DNA of 64,000 nt from Fuerstiella sp. (GTDB lineage Bacteria; Planctomycetota; Planctomycetia; Planctomycetales; Planctomycetaceae). Of this stretch, positions 28,909-38,735 are shown piece by piece. The stretch is from NCBI GenBank assembly GCA_029245955.1, contig JAQWOH010000040.1:62001-126000 (forward strand), read 5' to 3'. The translations under genes were made by a program, and so were the position numbers. How positions within the stretch are numbered: position 1 is the stretch's first letter; each line of letters starts with the position of its first letter. The notes beneath the pieces are model-generated. The model was given only the letters and a program-made list of their open reading frames with translations. It made no database searches and had not been told where the DNA came from.

Positions 28909-30564
28909 ATGCTGCGAAAGTCTGTTCAGCTGTTTACCGCGGTGACTTGTTTGTGTTTTGCAGCCGCTTCCGCTTCGGACAAATCGGCAGAGTCCGACGT
29001 TCATCAAAAGGCGGCGCAGCTGAGAATGGAAGCCCGAGTTGCTGCCGAACGAGGTGAATTCAGTACCGCCGTCAAGAACATTATGGAGGCATCAGAACTG
29101 ACAGGAGACCGCCAGACCGCCGCACGCGCCCGGCGACTCACTCCATCAGCCGCCGGGGGCAGCCCGTTCGCCAACTTTCAGGAAACCATGACCCTGATTC
29201 AGGAACAGACCACTCCGCCGGCACGGTGGATATCGGTCGACGGCGAAGGCGGTGCGATGTCCATTTCAAGCCAGGGTGTATTTGTGGGGCTACCCGCAAT
29301 GATGGCCGTGCAAGCGTTGATGTCTGATGATTCACAATTGTTGAAGGCGGCCGAATTCGCAAAGAATGCCAATCAAAATAAAGATGTCCGTAAAGCGGCA
29401 AAACTTCGAATGGTTTCGATTCCTCGACTGGAACAGCATGTTCAGAACCTGGAACAGCAGGGACACCCGATTACCGATGACATTCGCAACATGGCAGGTA
29501 TCAGCCGCATTGATTACCTGTTTGTATTTCCGGAAACGGGAGATGTGGTCATCGCCGGACCGGCGAGCGACTGGACAGTGGACGCCGAAGGTCGTGCCAT
29601 CAGCTCGATGACGCAGCGTCCAACTCTGAATCTGGACGACCTTGTGACGTTAACACGAACCTTTGGACAGGCTGGCTCGGGCTTCTTCATGTGTACGATC
29701 GACCCCAAGAAGGGTCAGGTCGGTGCTGTACAGGATTTCGTAAAGAAGAATCAGCGGAACCTGAACAAAGCAACGGCGGCTGCATTTACTCAGCAGGTTG
29801 AACAGACACTGGGTCTGCAGAACGTGTTTGTTCGCGGCATTCCACAGGACTCACACGCAGCATCCGTTATTGTCGAAGCCGACTATCGCATGAAGGAAAT
29901 CGGAATCGGCAAACGACAGGGACCGAAGGGGATGAAAAGCTACTTCGATCTGCTGACTCGCTCCGAACAACGCGGATCTTCATCGATGGACGCCCTGCGA
30001 TGGTGGATGGCTGTCGGCTACGATGCCATCAGAATGTCGCCCGATGGCAAGTCTTTCGAGTTTTCCGGCAACTCCGTTGAGTGTCTGTCCGAAAACCAAC
30101 TGGTGCATGAAAATGGAGACCGAACGGGCACCGGCAAAGCCAGCCGAGCAAACACGAAATTCGCGGATCTGTTTACGAAACACCTGCCGGAACTGGCTGC
30201 TCAGGACCCGGTATTCGCAGATCTGGAAAACGTATTTGACCTCGCCATGGTCGCGGCTCTGATTCACGAACGGGGACTCGGGCTGCGAGCCGGGTGGAGT
30301 CCGAAAGCATTCGCCGTGAATGGCGACTATCGAACTCAGTCCGTTGAAGTGCCGGAGGAGCTGATGACAGCGGCTCAGTTCCGAGTCTTTGATGGTCGGA
30401 GCGTTGTTGTTCAGGTGGCCGGAGGCGTGCGAGTGGACGTGGCGGACCTGATCAAAGACCAGAATCGCCTGCAGTCTGCCGAAGAACTTGCTGTTCGGTC
30501 TGACACGGCGACACCAATCGGCCAGCAGCGTGACAGCTGGTGGTGGGACGCGTCTGACAAGTAA
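28909..30564 (+). CDS. Exported DUF1598 protein
   Basis: The ATG at 28909 is followed by a signal peptide (LRKSVQLFTAVTCLCFAAASA). After a helical region with GEFSTAVKNIMEA, the protein has the features of the planctomycete DUF1598 family: a strand-rich centre (RIDYLFVFPETGDVVIAGPA) and the block EADYRMKEIGIG...KGMKSYFD (~residues 325-350). Length is 552 residues. No reaction is known for the family; it is predicted periplasmic or extracellular. The frame is open 18 codons upstream, but the signal supports this start. A strong terminator follows the stop. Confidence 0.85.
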   Translation: MLRKSVQLFTAVTCLCFAAASASDKSAESDVHQKAAQLRMEARVAAERGEFSTAVKNIMEASELTGDRQTAARARRLTPSAAGGSPFANFQETMTLIQEQTTPPARWISVDGEGGAMSISSQGVFVGLPAMMAVQALMSDDSQLLKAAEFAKNANQNKDVRKAAKLRMVSIPRLEQHVQNLEQQGHPITDDIRNMAGISRIDYLFVFPETGDVVIAGPASDWTVDAEGRAISSMTQRPTLNLDDLVTLTRTFGQAGSGFFMCTIDPKKGQVGAVQDFVKKNQRNLNKATAAAFTQQVEQTLGLQNVFVRGIPQDSHAASVIVEADYRMKEIGIGKRQGPKGMKSYFDLLTRSEQRGSSSMDALRWWMAVGYDAIRMSPDGKSFEFSGNSVECLSENQLVHENGDRTGTGKASRANTKFADLFTKHLPELAAQDPVFADLENVFDLAMVAALIHERGLGLRAGWSPKAFAVNGDYRTQSVEVPEELMTAAQFRVFDGRSVVVQVAGGVRVDVADLIKDQNRLQSAEELAVRSDTATPIGQQRDSWWWDASDK

Positions 30565-30590
30565 TACGTTCTTACTCAGTTTCAAACAGG

Positions 30591-30627
30591 AAGCTCGGCA
30601 TTTTCAGAATGCCGGGCTTCTTTTCGT
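30591..30627 (+). terminator. Rho-independent terminator after the DUF1598 gene
   Basis: The twelve-base arms at 30591-30602 (AAGCTCGGCATT) and 30608-30619 (AATGCCGGGCTT) pair fully, with one G-T wobble, around a five-base loop (TTCAG), followed by the T-rich TTCTTTTCGTTT. It sits 27 bases past the stop codon and ends the DUF1598 transcript. Confidence 0.85.
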
Positions 30628-30630
30628 TTG

Positions 30631-31002
30631 CGGTCGTCACGAAGACACGGCCAGCCCTGCAACGACGTTCTGCCGAGTCTGTTGCGGCCATTTCGAGCAC
30701 TCACGGGGCACAGGAACGACAATTGGGCAGAATGCAGTTTTCGTTTCCGAGTGGCCACCTACCGGCGTAAGTGACGGGTTATCCGGGTTCTGCGGAACCT
30801 GACAAACGCAGCGAATGAATGACGCGTTCCGCTGTCGGTCCAGCCGCATCGATATTTGCCCTGGCAACGTGCATGAGCTAGGTTCCAGAAGCGACGTTGA
30901 CTCCGCTGCTACGACGCCTGCGAGCGTTACTCACCATTGCCCAGCGGGCAGTGACACCGGATACCAGCGATCGAATTCGTGCGACTGTACCGAACGATTT
31001 CC
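30631..31002. other. Intergenic region, no supported gene
   Basis: After the terminator at 30591-30627 there is a GC-rich stretch without a convincing open frame before the glycosyltransferase gene. It should contain that gene's promoter, but no clear -35/-10 pair or repeat was identified. Confidence 0.4.
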
Positions 31003-31929
31003 ATGAAGCTGTCCATTGTCATTCCGGCATATAACGAAGAGCAGAATATCGGTCTGTGTCTGACAGAGCTGCGCCAAGTCGTCCGTGACGAGCATCAGAT
31101 TCCATACGAAATCATCGTCGTCAATGACAACAGTTCCGATGGAACGGAGCGTGTCGTTCGGGAGCATATGGAAGTGGACTTCGGCGTTCGCATCGTGAAT
31201 CGCACCACACTGGGTGGGTTCGGGCGAGCCATCAGATCGGGGCTGGAAGCTGTCGCCGGAGATGTTGTCGTCATCTGCATGGCGGACCTGTCAGACGACC
31301 CACAGGACGTGGTCGCCTATTACCGCAAAATCAACGAAGGTTACGACTGTGTTTTTGGCTCACGGTTCATACCGGGCAGCAGGGTTGACAAGTACCCCGT
31401 GGTCAAACTCTTCGTCAATCGGATTGTCAACACGTGCATCAGAGTTCTGTTCTGGACACGTTTCAACGATCTGACCAACGCATTCAAGGCCTACCGCACC
31501 AGCGTCATTCGCGACTGCGGCCCGTTTCGTTCCAGTCACTTCAACATCACGCTGGAACTGTCGTTAAGTGCGCTGATCCGCAACTACAACATCGCCCAGA
31601 TTCCGATCAGCTGGCGCGGTCGCACGTGGGGAGCGTCCAATCTTCGCATCAGAGAAATGGGCCGACGCTATTTGTGCACAGTCCTGATGTTCTACTTTCA
31701 GCGAATGCTGATTCGCGACGACGTGGTCGCAGAGCAGTTGGCGAATCAGAAGCACTGGCGAGACCACCACGACGAAATCGACGATCACCTGAAAACCGTT
31801 CTGGCGCCGGTTAACGAAGGATTCGAGATGCCGGCCGGCACTTCATTGCACAAGCCAGTGTCAAAGTCTGATCCGCAGACGGTCAGCCCTGTCACTTCGT
31901 CGCAGGAATTGCCCTCGCCGGCTGTTTGA
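31003..31929 (+). CDS. GT2 glycosyltransferase (dolichyl-phosphate-mannose-synthase-like)
   Basis: The ATG at 31003 begins MKLSIVIPAYNEEQNIG, the nucleotide-sugar binding start of GT-A family 2 enzymes. The acidic ADLSDD (about residues 92-97) and VNDNSSDGT correspond to the divalent metal and UDP/GDP binding segments. It is closest to DPM1/polyprenyl-phosphate glycosyltransferases and likely loads a sugar onto a lipid phosphate or nascent glycan. No membrane helix is obvious; the C-terminal ~60 residues are a polar tail. The frame is open eight codons upstream. It is separated by 18 bases from the convergent lipoprotein gene. Confidence 0.88.
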   Translation: MKLSIVIPAYNEEQNIGLCLTELRQVVRDEHQIPYEIIVVNDNSSDGTERVVREHMEVDFGVRIVNRTTLGGFGRAIRSGLEAVAGDVVVICMADLSDDPQDVVAYYRKINEGYDCVFGSRFIPGSRVDKYPVVKLFVNRIVNTCIRVLFWTRFNDLTNAFKAYRTSVIRDCGPFRSSHFNITLELSLSALIRNYNIAQIPISWRGRTWGASNLRIREMGRRYLCTVLMFYFQRMLIRDDVVAEQLANQKHWRDHHDEIDDHLKTVLAPVNEGFEMPAGTSLHKPVSKSDPQTVSPVTSSQELPSPAV

Positions 31930-31946
31930 AGCCAATCGTCGCTTCT

Positions 31947-32708
31947 TTAGCGACGGGTCGTTGGTGGCAACGCAATCGTCTGAATATCGATCGCTGGAAC
32001 GGCCGGCCCGGAATCAGAGACAGGGTCCCGCCGATCTGATCGCCGGTCCCTGCTGGACGATTTCTCAGTCGATTCCTTCAGGATATTCCGACGAACCGCG
32101 GACGCCGGTCGGTTGGACGTTTTCGCAGCCAGTTGGACCTCAGTGTACGGCGACGAAATGACGCGGCCGTCCGGCGAAATATATTCGACTCGCAGAGCAC
32201 AGGACGCACGCCCCTTATCCTTCGGGACGTAGGGCAGGAATACGTTATACGATTCGCCGAGCGTACTTTCTGTCCGGTGAGCATTCCATCCCCCATCGTC
32301 GAAAGTGAACTTGTGAATGGGCTGAGGGTCCTCGTCGTCCGGATCAAAGTGGACGTACTCGTAAATGTGAATTTTTCCGTGCACGGAAATTGGCGAAGGA
32401 CTTCCGTGCGGGAACAGCAGAATCTGTCCAGCGAATCCGCGACTCGGCTTTCCGTCCAGCCCCTGGCCTTCCGCCGGTTCCCACAGACACAGAATCTTGA
32501 CGATTCGTTTTTCCGCTCTGATGGCACTGACGAATGCCACGGGGGACTTGATAATCGCCGCTGAAGTATGCAGCAACGATGAACACCCGGTTGCTGACGC
32601 TGTGATTGCGGCAATGATCGTCAAGACTGCAAATGTGTGGCGGCGGTTGACTCCGTTGACCGGAATCACTGCTGTTGTCGAGCGAAGTCTGTTCATCGTC
32701 GTATCCAT
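31947..32708 (-). CDS. Hypothetical lipoprotein next to the secretin gene
   Basis: From the ATG at 32708 the protein starts MDTTMNRLRS and has a hydrophobic signal ending with a lipobox-like SATGC, so the mature N-terminal Cys is probably lipidated. The central region has a beta-rich character (ISVHGKIHIYEYVHFDPDDED and FTFDDGGWNAH). The C-terminal ~60 residues are low-complexity and rich in Ser/Arg/Asp/Pro. I do not recognise the family. The gene follows the giant secretin gene by 43 bases on the same strand, so it may be a pilotin-like or accessory envelope protein (inference). Confidence 0.72.
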   Translation of the reverse strand: MDTTMNRLRSTTAVIPVNGVNRRHTFAVLTIIAAITASATGCSSLLHTSAAIIKSPVAFVSAIRAEKRIVKILCLWEPAEGQGLDGKPSRGFAGQILLFPHGSPSPISVHGKIHIYEYVHFDPDDEDPQPIHKFTFDDGGWNAHRTESTLGESYNVFLPYVPKDKGRASCALRVEYISPDGRVISSPYTEVQLAAKTSNRPASAVRRNILKESTEKSSSRDRRSDRRDPVSDSGPAVPAIDIQTIALPPTTRR

Positions 32709-32751
32709 GTTTCCTGCGAACCCAGACCGGCTGAATATTTCACAGCTGGTC

Positions 32752-35700
32752 CTATTCTTTCTTGCCTCTTCCGATGAGTCTTTTGACCCATGAAGTCGCG
32801 GCATTGCCGGACTTCTCAGCCTCTGGCTCTTCCTGCTCACCATCAGCTTCGTCTGCTGTGTCCGCTTCCTGTTTTTCGCGGCTCAGTTGCTCACCGCTGG
32901 TTGGAATAATCGTACGACTCGGTCTGTCCTCACGGGCTGCCATTGTCGCAATCTCGTTCCGCGAAAGAGTCGACTTTGCCGGCTTTACAAAAGGCATGCT
33001 CGTCTGCGGCGGAAATTCCGTATCACCCTCGGCTGGCGAAGGTGATTCAATGATCGGTACAGCTTCACCTGGATAATTGTCAGATTGCACACCCCCGAAG
33101 TCATCGACTTTCGGCAGCATGAACGGATCCATTTCCGATGGCGGGACGCTAAACAGCGGTCCGTGCATCTCTTCAGCTTCCGATTCGATAAAGTGAATCC
33201 GTTCTGCTTCCACCTGCTTAATCAATTCTGAATCGATATCGTTATAGATAATGCGTGGCGTCAGGAAGATCAGCAGTTCGGTGCGAACGGTGTTCGTCCC
33301 GTCATAGCGGAACAAAGAACCAAGCACCGGCAGGTCGCCGAGCCACGGCACCTTGCGTTCCAGCGTGTCATCCGTTTTCGTGATCATGCCACCAATGACG
33401 ATGGTCTGTCCATTGGGCACCGCGACAACAGTGTCGGCGATGGCCGTATCAATAATGACCGATTCGATCACGTTGCCACTGGTCACATCTGTGAAGACGG
33501 GCACTCCGCCGGCAGAAAGCTTGCTTTTTTCTGCATAGACGTCCATGTTGATGATTCCGTCAGGAGTCACGCGAGGGGTCACTTCCAGAATAATTCCGAT
33601 GTCCTGCTGTTCAACATCAGGTGACACGATGTTGTCCGTCACAGTCACCCCGTTGACGATGGGCACCTGCTGACCGACCTGAATGCTGGCCAGATTGTTA
33701 TCCGTCGTACGAATCTGGGGACGACTGAGAACATGAACCGTTCGTCGAGCAGCCAGTGCACGAACCAGAACATTAACCGCATCCGACTGGGCGGAAAAAA
33801 CAAATCCGCCAAACCCGAGTTCGCCGTTTTCACGCCCCAGCGAGAAGTTACTAAGGCTCTGGGCACCCAAGATACCCGAATCAACCCCGGCGGCTCCCGT
33901 GTTGTTGCCGAGCGCAGAGTCCGTATTGTTGAAGCCGAAACCCGGTGTCGGATTAATCGACTGTATGACCGTTTCCTGAAGTTGCTGTCCGTTCGCGTTC
34001 TGGCTGATATTGGTAATCGAAACAAGATCGTCAGCGGCCTGCAAAATACTTCGGGAAAACAGCTGCGGGTCCTGAAATCCCAGTTCAATGCCGAACTCGT
34101 CGGTATTATCGAGAGCCACTTCAACCAGCAACGCCTGAATGATCACCTGCGGTGGCCTTGCGTCGAGCTCGCTGACGATCTGCTCAACCTGGCTGTAGTA
34201 CTCCGGTGACGCACTGACAATCAGCGAATTGCTGTTATCGTCCGGGGCAACGATGACTTCCTGACGCATACGTTCGATGTTGCTGATCAGATCATCAGAA
34301 CTGTCCTGCAGACCCTGTTGCTGCTGCAGAAAGTCGTTCAGAGCCGCAGCAACAATGCTGGCTGGTGCGTTCTCCAGCCTGATCACAGTTGTCGTTCGCT
34401 GACGCGAATCCGTCGTATCCAGCCGCAGCAGAATGGCTTCCACCACGGACAGGGCTTCCGCACCACCCACGGCCAGAACCGTGTTCGTTCGGATATCTGC
34501 TGAGAACGTCAGAGGGATCAGGCTGCTGGTCGCATCTTCTGCTCCGGAAATCTGAATGCCCAGCTGTTCTTCCTGGTTCTGGTTCTCGAACATCGTCGTC
34601 AGCAATTCAACGGACTGCGTTGCATCTGCATTCTTCAGTGCGAACACTTTGATCTCAGCGACGGCAGTCGGCGGCCGGTCCAGATTTCGGATTAATGCTG
34701 TCAGCAGCGGCATGCTGCCTTCGGGAGCGGATATAATCAGACTGTTCGATCGCGGATCCGCGCTGATACGAACATCAACAAGAATTCCCGATCGCAGCAG
34801 CTCCCGCCCGCCTCCGGTCGTCGCCAGGAATTCCAGGGCAACAGACTTGCTGTCGCGAAGCTCCTGAGCTCCCTGGTTGCCGGCACCCAATCCACCACCG
34901 CCGGTCGTCGTCTGCTGAGGCGGACTACTGACGCTCTGAATGGCGGTGTTGATAAGATCAGCAAGTTCTTCTGCAGTCGCGTGCTGCAGTTCCACAACTT
35001 CGACGCGGTGCACGGCTCCCGGCTTGTCCTGATCGAACCGATTCACCAGTTTCGCAACTTCCTCCAGATCGTTCGCCTGGCCCTGAACGATTACGGCGTT
35101 GGTCCGCATGTCCGCAACAATTCGGACTCGGGTACCCAACCCGCCTCGTTCTTCGTAGAAGGTGCCCAGTGCTTCGGCGACCTGTGACGCAATTGCGTTT
35201 TTCAGGCTGAAGACCTTGAACTGTGAATTCGGATCCAGTTGCCGATCCAGCTGTCCCGCCAACTCGAGAATTGCTTCCAGCTCGATTTGAGGCGTTACGA
35301 TCAAAATTGCATTCGGCTGAACTACAGGAAAGAAAGCAGCGATCTCGTCTGAACCGCTGTCCCGTTGACGCAGTGCGGCCAGTTGCTCGTAAACAGACGA
35401 CAACAGTTCGGCCAGTGATTCCGAATTAATGTGCTGCAAAGCCAGAAGATGAACATCCGGCAGCGACCCGACGCTCAGCTCCTCCAACTGTTTGATAATG
35501 GCTTCCACTTTCTGGACGTCAACTTCATTACCTTTGATGATCAGGATGCCCAGGTCCTGCATGGCCTGAACATTGACCTCACCCCGCAGATTCAACGAGC
35601 CTTCTTCATCCGGCTGTTCGCTTCCCGGCTCAGAATCGTAGGCCTGTGCGTTCGTCTGTGCAGCCTGAGCGCGCATCGCCACCATACGGTGAATTTGCTC

Positions 35701-36741
35701 ATTCAGGTCTTTGGCTGTGGCGTCACTCACACCCCTGTTCGGCAGTATTTTGACGGTTTCAGCGTCTTGTTCCTGAGGCTTGTCCAGTTCAGCAATCAGT
35801 CGAACGATGTGTTTAACCCGCGTCTTTGATGCTTCGATCAGCAGTTCATTCTTTTTCTGATCGATGGCAATCCGGAATATTGTCGTGGCGGCAGGATCTG
35901 CAGAACCGGCCGACTTGACGACAAGCGTGGGCAGCCCTTCGAATCCATTTCGAATCAGCTCAGCCCGTGTTTCAAACACCAAATACACTGATCGGGCCAC
36001 GTCAGCGGCCTTCGAGTGACGAATGACCACCCTACTGGAGATCAGCGGGCCGTCGTCGATTTCCGGAGCTTTAACGACAGCGTCCACTGGTGGTTTTCGA
36101 GGGGTAAGGGTATCAGCGAACGGCGTTTCCGCAGACTGTGGCGGTTGCCGGCCGGTTGTTTCCTGAGGTGCCACCGGCCGTTGCTGCGAGGCGCGCTTGA
36201 CGGGTGGTGACGCAGTATTGCGGGGAGCACCGTCTGCAGAAGCCGGAGCATTTTCCCAAGCACCAACATCCACTGGCGGTTCTTCCGAAGGCGTCTGAGC
36301 CACAGGAGCAACGGTCGATCGAGCGTAACGGGTTCGCGCCTGGTCCAGTTTCAGTACGACCAGATAGTTGCCCTGGGCGATCAGGCGAAATCCCTGACTT
36401 TCCAGTTCCGAGTTCAGAATCCGAATGACCGAATCCGGTCGATAACGCGCACGGTCGCGCCGCGCATACCTTCCGTGAGGGATTTTGTCCATGACCAGAA
36501 TGAGATTGCCCTGTTCGGCAACATTCTGAAGCACGCGATCCCACGAGGCTTCGAAGAAGTTGAGGCGAATACCGTCCTCAGCCTCCACCGGGACGTCTGA
36601 TCCGGACTGTCCCTGAAGTGCCTCTCGAAATGACCGCGATGCTTCTTCAGAAGCGTCGAGTCGGTAATCTTGATTAAGCAACCATGCTCCGCCGGCGGCA
36701 ACACCAGCCAACATAATCGCCAGAAAGCCATGACGTCTCAC
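32752..36741 (-). CDS. Large secretin (GspD-like) with repeated secretin_N domains
   Basis: The C-terminal third is a secretin pore: EVTPRVTPDGIINMDV, PNGQTIVIGGMI, VPWLGDLPVLGSLFRY and LLIFLTPRII are the classic block. Before it are several repeated ring-building secretin_N domains, recognisable by recurring V/I-K-x-F-x-LKNA and L-I-I-S/A-P/S stretches (for example KVFSLKNAIASQ, VFALKNADATQ). The N-terminal ~250 residues include a Pro-rich low-complexity stretch. At 1329 residues it is about twice the length of typical GspD. I prefer a GTG start at 36741 because AAGGAT lies seven bases upstream and it leads directly into a signal/anchor (RRHGFLAIMLAGVAAGG); an ATG at 36798 is the alternative. 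No other type II/IV pilus genes are nearby. The C-terminal tail is acidic and ends with basic residues. Confidence 0.9.
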   Translation of the reverse strand: MRRHGFLAIMLAGVAAGGAWLLNQDYRLDASEEASRSFREALQGQSGSDVPVEAEDGIRLNFFEASWDRVLQNVAEQGNLILVMDKIPHGRYARRDRARYRPDSVIRILNSELESQGFRLIAQGNYLVVLKLDQARTRYARSTVAPVAQTPSEEPPVDVGAWENAPASADGAPRNTASPPVKRASQQRPVAPQETTGRQPPQSAETPFADTLTPRKPPVDAVVKAPEIDDGPLISSRVVIRHSKAADVARSVYLVFETRAELIRNGFEGLPTLVVKSAGSADPAATTIFRIAIDQKKNELLIEASKTRVKHIVRLIAELDKPQEQDAETVKILPNRGVSDATAKDLNEQIHRMVAMRAQAAQTNAQAYDSEPGSEQPDEEGSLNLRGEVNVQAMQDLGILIIKGNEVDVQKVEAIIKQLEELSVGSLPDVHLLALQHINSESLAELLSSVYEQLAALRQRDSGSDEIAAFFPVVQPNAILIVTPQIELEAILELAGQLDRQLDPNSQFKVFSLKNAIASQVAEALGTFYEERGGLGTRVRIVADMRTNAVIVQGQANDLEEVAKLVNRFDQDKPGAVHRVEVVELQHATAEELADLINTAIQSVSSPPQQTTTGGGGLGAGNQGAQELRDSKSVALEFLATTGGGRELLRSGILVDVRISADPRSNSLIISAPEGSMPLLTALIRNLDRPPTAVAEIKVFALKNADATQSVELLTTMFENQNQEEQLGIQISGAEDATSSLIPLTFSADIRTNTVLAVGGAEALSVVEAILLRLDTTDSRQRTTTVIRLENAPASIVAAALNDFLQQQQGLQDSSDDLISNIERMRQEVIVAPDDNSNSLIVSASPEYYSQVEQIVSELDARPPQVIIQALLVEVALDNTDEFGIELGFQDPQLFSRSILQAADDLVSITNISQNANGQQLQETVIQSINPTPGFGFNNTDSALGNNTGAAGVDSGILGAQSLSNFSLGRENGELGFGGFVFSAQSDAVNVLVRALAARRTVHVLSRPQIRTTDNNLASIQVGQQVPIVNGVTVTDNIVSPDVEQQDIGIILEVTPRVTPDGIINMDVYAEKSKLSAGGVPVFTDVTSGNVIESVIIDTAIADTVVAVPNGQTIVIGGMITKTDDTLERKVPWLGDLPVLGSLFRYDGTNTVRTELLIFLTPRIIYNDIDSELIKQVEAERIHFIESEAEEMHGPLFSVPPSEMDPFMLPKVDDFGGVQSDNYPGEAVPIIESPSPAEGDTEFPPQTSMPFVKPAKSTLSRNEIATMAAREDRPSRTIIPTSGEQLSREKQEADTADEADGEQEEPEAEKSGNAATSWVKRLIGRGKKE

Positions 36742-37173
36742 CGCGGTGATCCTTAACGAAAAGCAGGCTTCTGCTGCGCCTCCCCCTGTCACCAACAACT
36801 ATTGTCTGACCACAGATGTCTTTCAGCCGGTGTCCAATCGCTGGCTGAAGAGTGGTGCTCCCGAGGCAAGGAGTACCGTGGCGCGTGCCTGTCCCTGTGT
36901 TCAAGTATGCCGGTTACTCCGATTTATCGGCTCATGAGGGTCATGAGGATCAATCTGGTTTCAATAGTTTTTCTGAGCTGGCAAACTGATGAGCGGAAAT
37001 TGGTCGAGCATTCATCACAGGGCAGTGAATACGGACCGCAGTGTGCACGTGTGTGCTGCACACGTTGAGCAGGCACCAACGAAAAGAGCCCCGGTCTTAA
37101 GGAAAGACCAGGGCTCTGATTGTTAGTCGTATCCGTCGTCCGGGTTGCCTTGCAGCAAATCGGAAAATGAATG
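36742..37173. other. Intergenic region with terminator hairpin
   Basis: This spacer precedes the secretin gene (minus strand) and contains the terminator at 37085-37117 of the upstream minus-strand gene. A small inverted repeat, CGTGTG (37048-37053) against CACACG (37059-37064), lies just beyond it. The remainder probably holds the secretin promoter. No protein-coding frame is convincing. Confidence 0.45.
37085..37117 (-). terminator. Strong hairpin terminator, mainly for the minus-strand gene
   Basis: Arms at 37085-37098 and 37104-37117 pair over 14 bases with a single C/A mismatch and a five-base loop. On the minus strand the stem is followed by TTTTCGT, so it terminates the small exported protein gene that ends at 37174. 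The plus-strand side is followed only by GATTGT and is a weaker terminator. Confidence 0.85.
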
Positions 37174-37704
37174 TTATGGACTGGCCGGCGGTGCACCTCC
37201 ACCCAGATCAAACGTGCCCTGGCCAATCGTCGTGAATACTACAGTAGCCGCCGTTCCACCAACTACGGCCGCTCCCAACAGCGGTCCCAGATCACCACCC
37301 AGCATCTGGCCCCGAACAACCTGAGAGTCAGCTGACATCACAAGGCTCTTCCTGGCTGCAGCAGGAGCCGTATGTTTCGTCCAGAATCGACACAACTGGC
37401 GGCTTTTTGACGATTTGACCGTGTGAAGACCAGTGCGAACTCCTTTGACGGCATAACGTCCTTCAGCGTTCGTTTTGACTTCTGCGATAATGCTGCCTTT
37501 GTGCGAAACCTGAACGACGGCATTCTTCACAGGACGTCCGGAAGACTGAACCACCTGGCCGTGCAGTTCGCCGCTTGCAGAAAGGACGACGTCCGCCACA
37601 CTGGCGGCACTCTTGATTGTTTGTTCGCCAGCAAATGCCTGCGTAGGAATTGTGATACCCACAAGTGCCAGGGCGGCCAGCGAATTTGCAGAAAATAGTC
37701 TCAT
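37174..37704 (-). CDS. Exported carboxypeptidase-regulatory-like (CarboxypepD_reg) protein
   Basis: The ATG at 37704 has GGAG six bases upstream and leads into a signal peptide (SANSLAALALVGITIPTQAFA). The mature part has the beta-sandwich motif of carboxypeptidase regulatory-like domains (ELHGQVVQSSGRPVKNAVVQVS, then TNAEGRYAVKGVRTGLHTV). The last 40 residues are a Gly/Ala-rich hydrophobic stretch (LLGAAVVGGTAATVVFTTI) that could anchor it to a membrane. From memory this is a family of small exported planctomycete proteins without a known function. It is a single transcription unit ending in a strong terminator. Confidence 0.8.
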   Translation of the reverse strand: MRLFSANSLAALALVGITIPTQAFAGEQTIKSAASVADVVLSASGELHGQVVQSSGRPVKNAVVQVSHKGSIIAEVKTNAEGRYAVKGVRTGLHTVKSSKSRQLCRFWTKHTAPAAARKSLVMSADSQVVRGQMLGGDLGPLLGAAVVGGTAATVVFTTIGQGTFDLGGGAPPASP

Positions 37705-38072
37705 TTCGGTCTCCAGTGACAGGGCCACCCCGGAGGGTCCGGCCCGCGGCCTTTGTACAGACAACTCAGTCCTGTGGATTCTGTGCAATCTCTTTGCTAT
37801 ATAACTTCGGCATGTCGTGAGCGTGAGTCTTAGAAAAAAGGTTCCAGCAGTTGCCCCGATTCATCGGAATCGTCCGGTCGAATCATCTGTGGACTATGGT
37901 AAGAATAGGTAAGTTTTTCCGACTACAGCGAATTTCGCTGACTTATGGCCGCGGTTCAGGTGGCTTCGTAGCGGACGACGTGTCGTCACGTGCCCTCATT
38001 GGTTCCGTTATTTCGCCATCTGCTCCAACAGTGCGTGCGAGATGTTGACGCCCTAACACGAAAGGAATTCAC
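37705..38072. other. Intergenic region, promoters of two divergent genes
   Basis: The region separates the leftward small exported protein from the rightward GTG-initiated hypothetical gene. It is AT-richer around 37790-37930 than its surroundings, which fits promoters, but I could not assign a specific -35/-10 or sigma-54 box. No coding frame is convincing. Confidence 0.4.
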
Positions 38073-38504
38073 GTGTTTGAATGGCTCAGAAAACTTCTTT
38101 CCTCCGGATCCGCAAAGGGAAACAGTCAGCGGGTCCTGCTGAGCTTTCAGCATCGTCAGCAGGAATTGCAAAAGGAGTTTTTTGCTCAGGCAGCGGCGAC
38201 GGGAAAGCCTCGCGGACTGCATTGGAAGAATTGTGAGTGGTTAACCACTTTTGCGCTGACCGAAGATACGACACAGGACATGTTTACGATGTTCTGCGGT
38301 GTCAATGTCTACTTTGAAGCGATTGACGGTGGCGATATGGAAGACGTGGCTGCGGTCTCCACGGTCCGCGATGGTAGCGCTGTATTTCATATGCAAAACG
38401 GACGCTGGGGCAGCGGCGGACGTATCCTGTTCAACATTTCCCCGGCGACAGCCGCGCAGACTGCGGCTCCTGATCAGGAGCTGATTTCCGTGTCACGTGA
38501 ATAG
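38073..38504 (+). CDS. Hypothetical cytoplasmic protein
   Basis: The GTG at 38073 follows AAAGGA eight bases upstream, a good ribosome binding site. The 143 residues begin FEWLRKLLSSG with a short amphipathic helix and contain a mixed strand region (NVYFEAIDGGDMEDVAAVSTV, ending GGRILFNIS). The protein is soluble and nearly neutral. I do not recognise it. It is upstream of the exbD operon but separated by 231 bases with its own starts, so it may be independent. Confidence 0.68.
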   Translation: MFEWLRKLLSSGSAKGNSQRVLLSFQHRQQELQKEFFAQAAATGKPRGLHWKNCEWLTTFALTEDTTQDMFTMFCGVNVYFEAIDGGDMEDVAAVSTVRDGSAVFHMQNGRWGSGGRILFNISPATAAQTAAPDQELISVSRE

Positions 38505-38735
38505 CCGATGCACTGGAAGTGACATGACCGCGCACTAAGTAAGTTCGGCGGCCCGCCTGAACGACTCCGTCACGGGAAAGACAGTCGATCGTCAAGAAGT
38601 TCCGGGGTGGCGAGCGGCGGGGATTCACGGCAGATTATGAATCTCTTCAGAACTGGGTTCTTTAATTTCCAAATCACGGGATATAATGCTGCCAAATCTC
38701 TGACTCGACAATGAATCCCGAAGCACCCCCTTTCG

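Noticed and set aside
32762-36790. Many long plus-strand frames across the secretin gene
   Set aside because: They mirror the minus-strand secretin reading frame; none has domains of its own.
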